This document shows positions 53,401-64,000 of a stretch of DNA of 64,000 bases, piece by piece. The position numbers were made by a program, and so were the translations under genes. Source of the stretch: Pleurotus ostreatus/Saccharomyces cerevisiae fusant (lineage: Eukaryota > Opisthokonta); the NCBI GenBank assembly GCA_024196135.1, contig JAMQCK010000002.1:434001-498000 (forward strand). The letters are read 5' to 3'. Numbering within the stretch: position 1 is the first letter of the stretch; every line of letters begins with the position of its first letter. The notes beneath the pieces were generated by a model. It did no database searches. It was not told the origin of the DNA and saw only the letters and a program-made list of their open reading frames with translations.

Positions 53401-53759
53401 CATCACTGACGGTACGTAGGGGTGCTATGCTGCTCATCGCGTCAAAAACGGCAGAAATATGGCTTCTAGCAGCCCATCAAAAAGCCAGTGCCTGGCTCGA
53501 TCGCGACTGGACAAACCCTCCTCTCTCGTAAACTCGAGAGTCGGGGAAGCAGGACTTGGGAAGTATAGGCCACGAGGCGCACTAGCCATGTGGTATCAAT
53601 CAAGATCTCGTGCTGTGGGGCTTTCCCAACTTGGTGCGCCTTGTTCTCTGCGCCCATATATACGGCTCGGCCCTTTTGCCATGTTCTCCCACCCCCTTCC
53701 TTCCCCACCCCTCGGGGCTTCGTCTTGTACTTTCTCTTCCCACACTCATTTGTTTCGGC
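52203..53759. other. Upstream region of Helitron ORF, with polypurine tract and possible spliced leader
   Basis: At about 52290-52660 the plus strand is almost continuously purine-rich, i.e. the transcribed strand has a CT-rich leader of some 370 bases. From about 52.7 to 53.3 kb the minus strand shows a run of good GT...AG pairs (donors GTGCGTC, GTACGTG and GTGAGTA; acceptors TTAACAG, TGTGTAG and TTCGCAG) around short exon-sized pieces. This could be a spliced leader of the Helitron transcript or the remains of another gene. A TATA-like CATATATAC at 53655-53663 lies about 100 bases before the next plus-strand start. Confidence 0.4.
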
Positions 53760-55336
53760 ATGGGCACCAGCACTGGCCCTCAGGCTCAGGTCGAGGACGC
53801 TACCGTGCACTCTCCTTTGCCGAGCGTTCGCGACGGCGATGAGCGGGAAGGCAGCGGCGTCGCGGACAATCTCGACGACGTCGCTCCCGACCCGAGGTAC
53901 CGCCACCCAAATGCGTTCCTTTTGTTTCGTCAGAGCTTTTTGAAGGGATCACAGCCTACGTGGGTCGAGCCGCAGGGCAAGGACATTCACAAGGTCATCG
54001 GTGAGTACGACTACATAATACTCGTGAAAGCTTGCTAAACGCCTAACAGCACAACACTGGAAGGCACTGCCTGAGGAGGAGCGACAGCGCTTTCGCACCC
54101 AGGCTGCCGAGAACAAGCAGAACGCTCAGCCGCCGAATCCCGAGAAGCGGCGACGTCGAAAGCGGCAGCAATTGTCTGCTGTGGTTGCTACGAAGCCCCG
54201 GCAGGAAGCTGCTTGGTCCTCTATGGTTCTCCCTTCTGTCCCTGTGATCCCAACGCCTCCACCCATGGACCTTCTACCTGTCCCCAAGCCCGTCAGCTCA
54301 TTTCGCAAGACTAGCTACCCGAAATCACGTTCTCTTGGTATGTGTTACTGAATCGGTTGTTCCAGCAAGGACACGCCTCTGACAGCCCGCAGGTACCCAC
54401 GCTCCTTACGCACCACCCACGATCATTCATTCGCCGCCCACCGTGCAGATACCCGCATATGAGGATAATCCCTACCGCTACAGCTTTCCCCAAAAGCCGC
54501 GTCCGTCCAGGCCGCGCGAGATGGCACAGGTTGGACGCGCGAGGACAGCTGAAGCGAGCCCTCCTCCCCACCATGATGCCTTCTCTCCCGCGAGAGCCAT
54601 CTACAGTTTCTCCGTTCCGCTGCGCGCGCCATCAGCCGAACCTTCGATGACCGCGTCGCCTGACGCATGGCCCTCGCAACCCGCTGGCGACGCCGTGTTC
54701 CTGCAAGACTTCCCTCGCCGACGATCGTTGAGCAGCCCGGAAACCCTTCGCCCTGTCTCCTCGGGACGCTCTTACGACATGTCCAACTATGCGACCGTAC
54801 CTAGCAATGCGCCGTACGTCGGTATGATGAACCAGACATACTATCCCGCGGACATGTCATCCGAGGTGGCACCCTCTCCGTCATCCTGGTCGCCCACACG
54901 CTCTGACTTTGTCATTGGCGCTCATCGTCGTGGAATACGTTCCTGGGACGTGCCCTGGTCGTCGCAACCGGTTGACCAGACGCTCCACGCACCCATGGCA
55001 CACGACCCATCTCTCGCGCCCGGTCCTTCCGCGTACCAATACGAAGCCTACGACACGTCCCAGTACGCGCAAGCGCCTGCTTTCCATGATTATTCGCAGT
55101 GGGACGCTGCCCCTGCGCCGTACCATGGGGTGGATAGCGCGCCGATTCCCCAGCAGAGCTTCATTCAGTGGCCTCAGCAGGAGCCGACTGTTGATTACCC
55201 CGCCTCTGTGAATGGCGCTACCGCTCAGCCGATCGCTGACTTCGCTCAGTACGCCCAGTACCCGATGCAACAGCAAGGGTCCTACGACGACTCTTACTAT
55301 ATTCCGTACGCGTATAATGCGACGGAGTATAGCTGA
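53760..55336 (+). CDS. HMG-box transcription factor
   Basis: The start ATG at 53760 gives MGTSTGPQAQVEDATVHSPL. The HMG box starts near residue 50 with RYRHPNAFLLFRQSFLKGSQ, ending exon 1 at DIHKVI. After an intron it ends with AQHWKALPEEERQRFRTQAA and ENKQNAQPPNPEKRRRRKRQ; the basic run is a likely nuclear-localisation signal. A third exon starts with PPTIIHSPPTVQIPAYED and holds a long Ser/Pro/Tyr/Gln-rich tail (AYDTSQYAQAPAFHDYSQWD, PIADFAQYAQYPMQQQGSY) typical of an activation domain, ending YNATEYS (stop 55334-55336). The box has the Asn-Ala-Phe and Trp-x-x-Leu-x-x-Glu-Glu features of sequence-specific HMG boxes. It probably regulates transcription; targets are unknown. A second, different HMG-box gene lies at 9659-10344. 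Confidence 0.85.
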
Positions 55337-55819
55337 ACGAACGCCATCAGCTGCCTTCGCCCGACACCAATGTCGACGTTCCGTTTCCCCTCCCTTATTT
55401 CCCTTTCACTCCAACATACCTTATAAGCACCCGTCTCACCTCCTACTCCTGGTGCCCTAATTCTCGCCTCCCTCTCATTCCTCAGCATTGCCATACTACA
55501 TCTAACTAATTACCGCGAAGGACTACACACTGTATCTCCAGCGCATCTGTCTCCCTTCCCCACTCTCACTGTTTCGTTAGCCGGCAGGGCGGGCTCTCGC
55601 CGTCATGTGTAGCATACTCACATCCTACGGACCTCTTGCCTTGGTAGAGCTACTCTACTCACCTCGTCAATACCAGCATCCGCTTCTGAAATCCCGAGAT
55701 TGCCTGACACACGCTGTCGCCGCAAAGTCCAACATGCAAAACGCGTTACGTCACGCGACCGTGACACCACTTGTTCCCGGCCCTCATCTGGATCAGACGC
55801 GTCGCGAGGCCGAGCAAAC
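55337..55819. other. Intergenic between HMG-box gene and PRI2
   Basis: About 480 bases: the CT-rich 3' flank of the HMG-box gene, then the upstream region of PRI2. The in-frame sequence just before the PRI2 start contains only late start options. No further gene was seen. Confidence 0.4.
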
Positions 55820-57620
55820 ATGTTCCGCGCAGATCGAAAGCATTTCGACGACAAGACCAACATCCTTGAGGTCGACAACAAAGGACTGGTGAACTACCCC
55901 TACCGTCTGAGCTTGTACGTGGTGCCCTACCTACGCACCCTCACTCTAACACCCACGTTTTCCCCAGCTACGACAAGCCCCCACTATTCGACGTCACCCT
56001 TGAGGAGTTCGAGATATGCGCTTTGGATAGGCTGAGAATACTCGCCGAGATTGAAGCCTGCGCGGCGCGGAATCGTAGTTGGGAGGAGACGAAGACCGTG
56101 ATCGACAACCAGTGCCGCAAGTATATGGATTTGGACAGCAATACGGTGTCGATCGATAAACGGGACGCGCAGAGGAGGAGGGATCAGTTGGGGCATTTTG
56201 TGCTGAGGTTGGCATTTTGTAGAACGTAAGTGGTCTGGTCGGGGCGTGGCGGCTAGTGCTGATCCGTAGTTTGCCAGAGAGGAGCTGAGGAAGCGCTTCG
56301 TGAAAGCGGAGACGACGCTCTTCAGAGTCCGATATGACACTGACAAGAGCGACGAACGGAGACGATTCTTGAACTCGAGAGACTTCAATTGGATCGAGGT
56401 CAGCGATACCGGGAAGAAACAATTCCGAGATGAATTGTACGCCTCTTTCCACCCACCACCAAAACCAAATGTCAAGTTGTCCGAGCAAGAGAGAAAGGCC
56501 GAGTTCGAGAAGGAGAAGTACTACAAGGTGCGTTCTCATTCCGTCAATTGCTTGGGCCAGCTGTCTGACGGCGCTCCAGGTCAGATGGACGCGCGTGCCA
56601 GATCTTGTCGAAAGGCGGAAGGTCTTCCTCAAGAAGGGATGGGCTTATGTCCCTGCCATCGAGCAGTCAAGTATCGTCTTCCAAGCTTTTGAATCTCATC
56701 TAATGAAGGACCTCGAGGTGCGTTCTTGACCTATCCTGTCTATGAGCAGCCTTGACGTCCATCCAGATGACCGCGAAATGCCTACCTAACATGAACGAGG
56801 ACACGCGCATAGTACCCTTGCTGGACAAGCTCTCGCAGGGCTTCCTCGCCGGCGTCTCCTCAGAATGGAGCAACCAGACGGAGGGCACAACAGAGGGCTT
56901 GACCGCGGACATGATCGACGAGATTGCGCGCAAGCACTACCCTGCGTGCATGCGCAATATGCATATGAATCTGCGGCAGGATCATCACTTGAAGCACTTT
57001 GCTCGGTTGACGTATGGGTTGTTCCTCAAGGTATGTTTTCTTTCGCTCTTGCCAGACGCCTAGCTCATAAATGTGCTCCGTGCAGGTGCTCGGCCTCTCA
57101 TTGGAGGAAGCTATCGTGTTCTGGCGTAAATCCTTCGACCGCATAACGGACGACAAGTTCAACAAGGAGTATAGGTATAACATTCGCCACTCCTACGGTC
57201 AAGAGGGCAAGCGCGCGAACTACCCTGCGAAGAGGTTCGTCGTCCAAGTTATTCATATCGTCCACTCCTAAACTTAACCCGCCCTGCAGCTGCTCGCAGA
57301 TTCTCACCAATGACCTCGACTCTGCGCACGGCTGTCCCTACCGAATGTTCGCCCCGGACAACCTCCAATCGACCCTGCTGACAATGTACTCCGGCCAAGG
57401 CCTCGCATCGCACCATTTGCCAGAGATCATGGAGCTGGTCAAGAAGCACAGCTACCACGTCGCGTGTACGCGTGTCTTCGAGATCACGCATGGGATGAAG
57501 AAGGGGGATGGGATAGGGGAGGGTGAGTCGGTGACGCATCCTAACCAGTATGCTGCACGTAGCATGGAGTTGGAGAAGGCAAAGAAGGGTGAGGATTCGG
57601 ATGCGATGGCTATAGGCTGA
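55820..57620 (+). CDS. PRI2: DNA primase large subunit
   Basis: PRI2 is the iron-sulphur subunit of the DNA polymerase alpha-primase complex and makes RNA primers in the nucleus. The start ATG at 55820 gives [20 protein letters not shown], fitting the usual position just before YPYRLSLY. Exons in order: [67 protein letters not shown] and [18 protein letters not shown]. The C-terminal 4Fe-4S domain follows, with [20 protein letters not shown] (first Cys and basic RNA-binding residues), [40 protein letters not shown] and KSCSQI, GCPYR and [13 protein letters not shown], which give the further cysteines of the cluster. It ends DSDAMAIG (stop 57618-57620). About seven short introns. All cluster cysteines appear present. 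Confidence 0.93.
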
Positions 57621-57872
57621 TTGGCTTATTATCTGTATCGTCGTATGTGTTCGTGTCTGTATCTATATCCCTGTACTATACGTGTATTTGAGAGGATCTG
57701 AGCGGGCTAGCGCGTACGCAGCGAGAAAATGCCGAATATTTCGGAGGCAGTGTGAGGACGCTCATGGATGACGTCGTTTGCTCATGTTTTCCAGGCGACT
57801 GCTGCTCGCGTGCAGCGCGCCACCTCTTGACTGCATCCCTCGTCTTCCCCTTCCATCACACCCTTTGCCACG

Positions 57873-58709
57873 ATGAGCCAACGAAAAGTCACGACTCCCT
57901 CAAAAGATGCGCAGATGAAGGAGGCGAAGGAGCATTCCCTGCAGCAATACGTGGACACGAATGGCCATTTCTCGCTCGTCCGGTAAGTGCACTCGCGCGT
58001 CGAGCTTAGCGCCCGCATGCTGATCATCCGCGCCCTCGCAGGAACTTCCGGCTAGCCGACTTGGTCACTATCATGAACGGGGTCTGCGGATCGCTCTCCG
58101 TGTTCTCCTCCGCGCGTTATTTGCTGTCCAATGACCCCGACTACCTGTGGGCCGCGCTCGGGCTTCCCCTCGCGGGGCTGATCTTCGACTTCATGGACGG
58201 CAAGGTCGCGCGCTGGAGGCAGGAGAGCAGCATGCTCGGGCAGGAGCTAGACAGTCTGGCTGATCTGGTGCGCCCCCACCGCTCTATGTGCACGGCTGCG
58301 CAGCTGACGCACCGTGGTTTAGATTTCTTTCGGCGTCGCCCCCGCGCTCGTGGCCTTCACCGTCGGCCTGCGCACCTACCTTGACACGGTCGTTCTGACG
58401 GCATTTATTTGCTGTGGTCTTGCCCGCCTCGCCCGCTTCAATGCGACCGTCGCGCTGATCCCAAAGGACACGAAGGGCAAATCCAAGTACTTTGAAGGCC
58501 TCCCCATCCCGTCGTCTCTCGGCCTCGTCGCTGTTCTCGCATACTGGACCAAGCAGGGATGGATCGAGGGACAGGAGGGCCTACCCTGGGGCACCATCAC
58601 GCTCTGGGGCGCAGAAGGCGGCCGTGGCGAAATCCATCTCGTCTCCGTCGTCTTCGGCCTGTGGGCTGCCGCCTTCGTCAGCAAGACGCTGCACGTCCCT
58701 AAGCCTTAA
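57873..58709 (+). CDS. CHO1: CDP-diacylglycerol-serine O-phosphatidyltransferase (phosphatidylserine synthase)
   Basis: This enzyme makes phosphatidylserine from CDP-diacylglycerol and serine in the ER membrane. The start ATG at 57873 gives MSQRKVTTPSKDAQMKEAKE. After the first intron RNFRLADLVTIMNGVCGSLS is followed by the CDP-alcohol phosphotransferase motif in DFMDGKVARWRQESSMLGQE and LDSLADL, matching D-G-(x)2-A-R-(x)8-G-(x)3-D-(x)3-D with every key residue present. Hydrophobic helices include AALGLPLAGLIFDFM, VAPALVAFTVGL and TVVLTAFICCGLARLARFNA, then YFEGLPIPSSLGLVAVLAYW, a block typical of yeast Cho1. A last helix precedes SKTLHVPKP (stop 58707-58709). Two introns are seen. It lies between PRI2 and NSE1, all on the plus strand. 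Confidence 0.93.
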
Positions 58710-59076
58710 ACGAGGGACAGCTTCAGCGCCGAAAGGGAGCATACATCATACGCACGACGGGTAATTTACGTTGGGACCGGCGTGTTGGCAGGGGAAGTAG
58801 GCCAGCGCGACACGATAACAGAGACGATCTGACGACAATGCTTCTAGTAAAATACTGTACCCGAGGTTCAACATCCTATAGTACCGTTATATACCGCTAT
58901 TTCGTGTCTATCTCGAGGGCTGGGACCGCCTGCAATAGGACAATGGACTTCGAGTTGAACTTGGCCGTGCGAGCGGTCTTTTTCTCAAAAAGGGCAAGAA
59001 CAAAGTCACGAACGCGTGATGTCACGCGTCTGGTCGCGTTCGCGTTCTTTGCTCCGACCACGATCAGGCTGCGAAC
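58710..59076. other. Intergenic between CHO1 and NSE1
   Basis: About 370 bases: 3' flank of CHO1 and promoter of NSE1. The short open frame here has no recognisable relative. Confidence 0.4.
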
Positions 59077-60437
59077 ATGATCACGTCCGGCGATGCGCAG
59101 CGCTTGTTTCTGCAGGCCGTCCTGTCGAGGGGAATTATGTCTGAACCTCTAGCTCGTACCCTGTACTCCAAATGCGTAGAGACAGTCAAGTGTGAGCATT
59201 GTCAATAGGAACGTCCGGGGCAGGGCCATTGATATTATTCCCCCTTCCAGCCGTAGACGAGAACGTGAACGTGTCGTATAAGAACACGCGGGAGGAATGG
59301 GAAGATGTCATCAGGAATGTCAACAATGCCTTGAACGCACTCGACCTGCAGTTCGTCCGCCAGGTCGAGCAGGAGAAGGGCATCCCAATGTGGGCTTTGG
59401 TCAGTGGATCGTCTACCATCAAATTCACTCTGCGCTCACATGTATTGTCTACTAGATTAACCTGAAGGGGGACGAAGTAGCACAGGTAGCGACCGACTAC
59501 AGCCCCGTCGAGATTGCATACTTCAAAGCCCTCGTCAGTGTTCATTGCGCCTTCATTCTCAGGCAGCTCTAACTTGGCGGATATAGGTCGAGCAGATCGT
59601 CATGGCCCCTCGCAACTCGTTCTCAATTTCTTCCTTCCTTGCGCTTCGCGAGATCAATGAGCTCAAGCCCAAAGCCAACATGACCAAAAGTCAAGGCGAA
59701 GAAACCTTGTCCAGCTTCGTCAACCGCGGATGGCTGGTGAAGAGCAGGTAATCTAGTTTCTCTTCTCATGGGTAGGGCTCACGTATGTCGTAGGAGAGGT
59801 CGCTACTCGCTATCGACGCGCACACTCCTGGAACTGAAAGGCTACGTCAAGTCCGAATACCCTGACCAGATCCCCACTTGCATGCTCTGCGACGACGTGA
59901 GTGTCCCCTCACTTTCCATCCAAACACTCCCTCACATCCACTCCCCAGTTCACCACCGTCGGTATCACCTGCAAATGCGGACGCGCAATCCACAAGCACT
60001 GCTTCACCCAATGGCGCAACCGGAGATCCCAGTGCAAGGAATGTCGTACAGAATGGTCCGACAAAGTCGATGGCGAGATGTTCACGCCCATCGGCGAGGA
60101 TGCCGTGGGCGAGAACGACGCGGGGCGCCGGTACGCGAGGCACGAAGACAGCGACGAGGATGGCGAGGGCGAGGAGGACGAGCCGAGTCAGTCGCAGGGT
60201 AGTCAACGTCCGGCGAAGACTGCAAAGACTGCAAAGAAGACAAAGGGCAAGAGCCGCGCGAAGAAGGGCAAGGGGAAGGGCGGCGATATGATCTTGGACG
60301 ATGACGAGGAGGTTGAAGCCGAGATCGAGGATGACGAGGAGGAAGAGGAGGCCGACTATGAAGAGAAGGACAATGATCGAGCGTCGAGTCCGCCCGTGAA
60401 GAAAGAGCCTCGACGCCGTAGCACTCGCGGTGGTTAG
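59077..60437 (+). CDS. NSE1: SMC5/6 complex subunit Nse1 (RING-like)
   Basis: Nse1 belongs to the Nse1-Nse3-Nse4 part of the SMC5/6 complex, needed for recombinational DNA repair, and has a variant RING linked to ubiquitin ligation. The start ATG at 59077 gives ITSGDAQRLFLQAVLSRGIM, the usual winged-helix opening. Exon 1 ends VETVKS with a GTGAGC donor. Next come VDENVNVSYKNTREEWEDVI, IPMWALV then INLKGDEVAQVATDYSPVEI, FFKAL-like AYFKALVEQIV, and GRYSLSTRTLLELKGYVKS. The RING-like domain spans TCMLCDDFTTVGITCKCGRA and IHKHCFTQWRNRRSQCKECR, giving the C4HC3 pattern of Nse1. A long acidic and lysine-rich tail (DDDEEVEAEIEDDEEEEEAD), unusual compared with yeast, ends RRSTRGG (stop 60435-60437). 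Confidence 0.9.
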
Positions 60438-60661
60438 TTGTATCTTCAGTCTCAGTTCCTTCAACCTTGCCTGCCATTGCGACTTGCTCGATCTCGACTG
60501 CCTGCCCCACACAACCCCTCGAAGACCCAACTAAACGCCATTTCGTTGTTTCTCTTGGTCGATATTTTGTCGTCAGTGGTCGTATAGGATATGTACAGTG
60601 TTACTAGAGCGCGGACAGCGATTGTGTAGTCTATAACGAGTCCCATGCACATGTAGTTGGA

Positions 60662-60702
60662 TGGAAGGTGGTAGGTGGCAGGCGGTAGGTGGCAGATGGT
60701 AG
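60662..60702. repeat. Short GGTAGGTGGCAG-type minisatellite
   Basis: Imperfect copies of a 12- to 14-base unit (GGTAGGTGGCAG and variants) lie in the short region between the convergent NSE1 and AAA ATPase genes. Confidence 0.5.
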
Positions 60703-60708
60703 ATCGTC

Positions 60709-63700
60709 TCATCGCCTCCTCGCCTCTGGCTGCGACTGCGATGCTGGCGTCACCTCCGGCGTCGCCACGCGCCCAGCCTCCCCGTCCCTCACGACGTTCG
60801 TGAAGCCAAAGCTGCCCTTGCCCCACACCTGCTTGCGCCGCTTGTCCTTCCGGCCCTCGCCGAACTCGTCGTTCCACTTGCGCAGCTCGGCGAGGCTGCC
60901 GAGCGCCTCGGACGAGGAGGGCGTGATTTCCTTCATCGCCTTCTCGAAGTGGCGGAGGTTGAGGACGCGCGGTGGGGTGGTGGGCTTGGTTTCCGGGGTG
61001 GAAGCGTCAGACTTCTTGGCCTCGGCGGGAGCGTCGGCCTTGGCCTCTACGTTGGGCGCAGCAGTCTCCGAGGCCGCCGACTCCGTCGCCTCTGGCGCTG
61101 GAGCGACGTCCGGAGTCGCAAGCGGCTCCTGCGTAGCCTCAACGCCTTGCCAGGTGTTCTCAGCCTGTGCTTCGGCTGCAGCCGCAGGTGCGGACTCCGC
61201 CCATGTCGCCGGCTCATATGGTGACGCGACTTCAGCCTCAGAGACAGCAGGCGCCGCTGGCTTCGTAGTGCTGGCCCAGGGGACGGTCACCAGCTCCTTG
61301 ACCGCATCCAAAGCAGCAGACACACAAAGATCTGCGAGGACCATCAGCATACGTATCAAATACAGTCTGAACAAACTTACGCTTGAGGTCAGACCCAGAG
61401 AAGCTCTCCGTGCGCTTCGCCAACGCCTTGACATCGACATCATCTCCAAGGGTCTCGTCGCGAAGCAAGATCTTCAGAATCTCCTCGCGCTCCTTCTCCC
61501 CGGGCAGGTCAACTAGCAAGCGACGCGGTAGACGACGCAGAACGGCATCGTCGAGGTCGAACGGTCTGTTCGTCGCACCGATGACGATGACGCTGTCCTC
61601 ATTCGACGAGGTTAGGCCGTCCATCTCCTGCATGAACTCGGTGATGACGCCGCGGTGGGCGAAGGCGCCGCCGCTCTCGCGAGCGGACATGCGCGCGCCG
61701 AAGAGCGCGTCAATCTCGTCGAGGAAGACGACGCAGGGAGCAAGGCGGCGCGCGAGGGAGAAGACGGCGCGAACGAGCTTCTCGCCTTCGCCGACGTACT
61801 GAGAAGGTCGTTAGCAAGCATTGATCCAGCGAAGAAAGTCGGCGTACCATGTCCATGACATCGGATGGGGAGATGGTCATCATGCGCACGCCAGCCTCCT
61901 TCGCAAGAGCACGGACGACGAGCGTCTTTCCAGTTCCTGTGGTCAAGATAAATTTCGGGAAGAGATGCTATCCTGGGCGGTTCCTACCTGGAGGACCAAA
62001 GAGCAAGCAGCCAGTCATGCCATGCTCCTTGAGTATGCCACTTTGGAAGGCGGAAGGGTGAAGGAGAGGTAGAGACACGATCGTCCGTACGGAGTCGATG
62101 GTGTGCGTTGGCAAGTGCACCTGGTCGAAGGATGTTGGCATCGACGCTGCAGAATGACCAGTCAGCATTATGTTGCAGTCAGTAATAGGCAAGAACCCTA
62201 CCAGACGAGACAATCGTAGGCAACAACCGCTGCTCATGTGGGTCCAAGTCCGGATCCGACTTGACACGCTCGATAATCTCATCCCCATTCTCCTCCGTAT
62301 CCTCCGCCTCATCGTCCTCCTCGTCCTGCTCGCGCGCTGCCTTCGTATTCGAGCACGCCTTCGCCCACGCCTTGCGCAGCGTCTGCGTATTCCGCGCCGC
62401 CTGCCACGCATTGACCACCGCGCTCCATGGCACGGGCGTCGGCTCCAGCGTGGACCGGCGGCGGGGCACGCCCGGCGTCGCTGCGAGCACGCTGCCCACC
62501 GCGCGGTCCGCGACGTGCCGCACCTCCGACCAGAGCTCGAGCTTGTTCCCCCATTCGGCACGCATCTTGTCGAAGGCCTCTTGTGGGAAGTCGGGTGGGG
62601 TGACTAGTTGAGCCTCTTCTTGGGGCGGCGGTACTTGGGCAGGCTCTGGTGAAGCTTCGTCTATAGGCGCCTCAGGAGCCGCGTTCGCAGCCTCGACTGG
62701 CGTCTCCGGCTCTGCTGTTTCCGGAGTGGAGCTTTCGCTCTCGGCAGGCTGCTCAGCGGCGGCTTCAGTAGCAGGTGCAGCTTCGGAGCCATTTGGTGCA
62801 TCGACAGCGACTTTGGGTTGCGGTAGCTTGTCAAGTACGCCGTGGCTCGCGCCCACGCCCATGCGCATCGTCAGCTCGTTGATCTCCTGCCGACGCGCAA
62901 TACGACATTTGCGCTCATCCACAGTCGACCGCACGCTCGGTACAACAGTCGAAGTCCGGTAAAAGGGGACCGTGTCCTGCCCCGTCATGCGGGCAAGAGG
63001 CGGAACACCAGGAGCGCCGCTCATCCCGCCATTGGACATCAGGCCGTTGAGAATCGACGAGATACCCGGGTTCTGGCCAAACGTCTGTTCCGGTCCGAGC
63101 ATGACGACTTCGACCTTCTGCTGGGGCACCTCATCGCCGTCGATGCTGGCAGACAGCTTGGGGATGTCGTGGTGGAACGCAGCATCGTTGCGCTCCCAAA
63201 GCTGAAGACGTCGACGCAGTCGCTTCTCGCGCGCCTTCTCCGCCTGCTCGTCCTCGCCGAATGAGGGGGTCTTCTCTCGAGAAGAGGAAGGACGTGCGTT
63301 AGTACGACTCAGCAAGGCAGCAAAGTTGCTCGGTCCGGGAGTCGGTACTGATACGCTTGACGGTGTCAATGGAGGACTTATTCCGAAGACGATGGTGATT
63401 GGCGCCTGGACGGGCAGTTGCGACTTGATGAAACCCCACCGCCGGCGGTCACGAACGGCGTTCAGCAGCGGTGCATACCAGGTCGATGACGTCGCAGCCA
63501 GAGTGGGAAAGTCGCGCACGTAGATTAGTCGAGGCCGGACCTTCTCAGTCTTTGAGGCAGCAGCAGCGGCCTCTGCAGTGTTGCGGAAGGGCGCGTTGAC
63601 TAGGGTGTCAAAGAACGTGCGGATGCGGACGGCGGGATGACTTGGGGAGGTGAGGGCGGCGGCACGCTTGTGGACGCGCGAGCTAGCCATGCGGGGCATG

Positions 63701-64000
63701 ACCATGAAGGAGACTGGGGTATTCGGGGTAGCCTGCTGAATCATGGGCTCCACGTCGTCCTCGTCCGCGTCTTCCTCTTGCTCATCGTTGCGAACGACCT
63801 GGGGGGCGGTTTGGTGTAGAGGATTGCGGGGAAGCTGTAGGGTAGCAGCGGCTGAGGAGCGTAAGCGAGGATTGAGTCAGTAAAACGTAGACATACCTTT
63901 GCCGAAGTGACCATGCTCTCCTGCTGCAAGCTGCACGGCGTCCAGCACTATAACTTCCGATCCTGTCCTTCGCGCGAGCTCCCATACTGTTGCGTCCACC
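60709..64000 (-). CDS. MSP1/ATAD1-like AAA ATPase (5' end outside window)
   Basis: A single-AAA-domain ATPase of the meiotic clade. The window edge cuts the N terminus; the first visible residues are DATVWELARRTGSEVIVLDA. Next comes a long region including HTIDSVRTIVSLPLLHPSAF just before the AAA core. Walker A is CLLFGPPG plus TGKTLVVRALAKEAG, split by an intron. Then MTISPSDVMDMYVGEGEKLV, Walker B with VVFLDEIDALFGARM, VIVIGATNRPFDLDDAVLRR (sensor 1) and LPRRLLVDLPGEKEREEILK (arginine fingers). RTESFSGSDLK continues across an intron to DLCVSAALDAVKELV. The RLPRR-LVDLPG block and the overall motifs are closest to Msp1/ATAD1, which extract membrane proteins. The large N-terminal part and the Ala/Pro/Glu-rich C-terminal extension ending PEARRR (stop 60709-60711) are not in Msp1, so location and substrate are uncertain. 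Confidence 0.85.

Noticed and set aside
57700..57872. CRISPR or phage-type features anywhere in the window
   Set aside because: No regular spacer-repeat array or prokaryotic gene was seen; the DNA is eukaryotic throughout.

Overview
The window is nuclear DNA of a filamentous basidiomycete, most likely an Agaricomycete. Ordinary genes are GC-rich, packed on both strands and broken by many introns of about 45-70 bases with GT...AG ends. The protein set is typical of that group: DUF1996 secreted proteins, an OSTalpha/TMEM184 membrane protein, a RhoGEF, alpha-1,3-glucan synthase and L-ornithine N5-monooxygenase sequences, and HMG-box proteins. No prokaryotic or organellar features were seen. Apart from the Helitron ORF and the F-box gene, coding entries are spliced genes given as the span from start to stop codon, introns included.

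Layout. 1-2946: two tandem DUF1996 secreted-protein genes on the minus strand, the first cut by the window edge. 3798-6443: the spliceosomal helicase PRP28 (minus). 6990-9409: a WW-like multipass membrane protein (plus). 9659-10344: a small HMG-box protein (minus). 11040-14259: an OSTalpha/TMEM184-family protein with micro-exons (plus). 14716-16482: an intronless F-box protein (plus). 16712-17530 and 17663-20969: a family-16-like methyltransferase and a RhoGEF, divergent across about 130 bases. 21715-25190: a proline-rich coiled-coil protein resembling Uds1 (minus). 26426-27317: a DUF4112 protein (minus). 27685-29778: asparagine synthetase (minus).

The accessory core runs from about 30.1 to 53.4 kb. 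It starts with a 2-kb non-autonomous DNA transposon (30182-32207) that has 32-bp terminal inverted repeats and a perfect 8-bp target-site duplication. After an AT-rich relic comes a gene of unknown function (33221-34843). Next is a mosaic of broken gene pieces, all on the minus strand and nested: a 5' piece of an ornithine N5-monooxygenase (SidA) gene, a piece of an alpha-1,3-glucan synthase (AGS) gene, a nearly whole coiled-coil gene, the rest of the AGS piece, then a 3' piece of SidA. It carries in-frame stops, frameshifts and a fold-back inverted repeat at one joint. About 1.1 kb further on lies an intact Helitron replication/helicase ORF (44829-52202, about 2457 residues) with a ubiquitin-specific-protease-like C-terminal domain. 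A Helitron beside a chain of captured-looking gene pieces is the most interesting part of the window, although the link between them is inferred.

From 53.7 kb ordinary genes return: a second HMG-box protein (53760-55336), the DNA primase large subunit PRI2 (55820-57620), phosphatidylserine synthase (57873-58709), the SMC5/6 subunit Nse1 (59077-60437, all plus), and an MSP1/ATAD1-like AAA ATPase on the minus strand that runs off the right edge. These genes do housekeeping jobs (splicing, replication, DNA repair, lipid and amino-acid synthesis, Rho signalling) and show no sign of forming one pathway.
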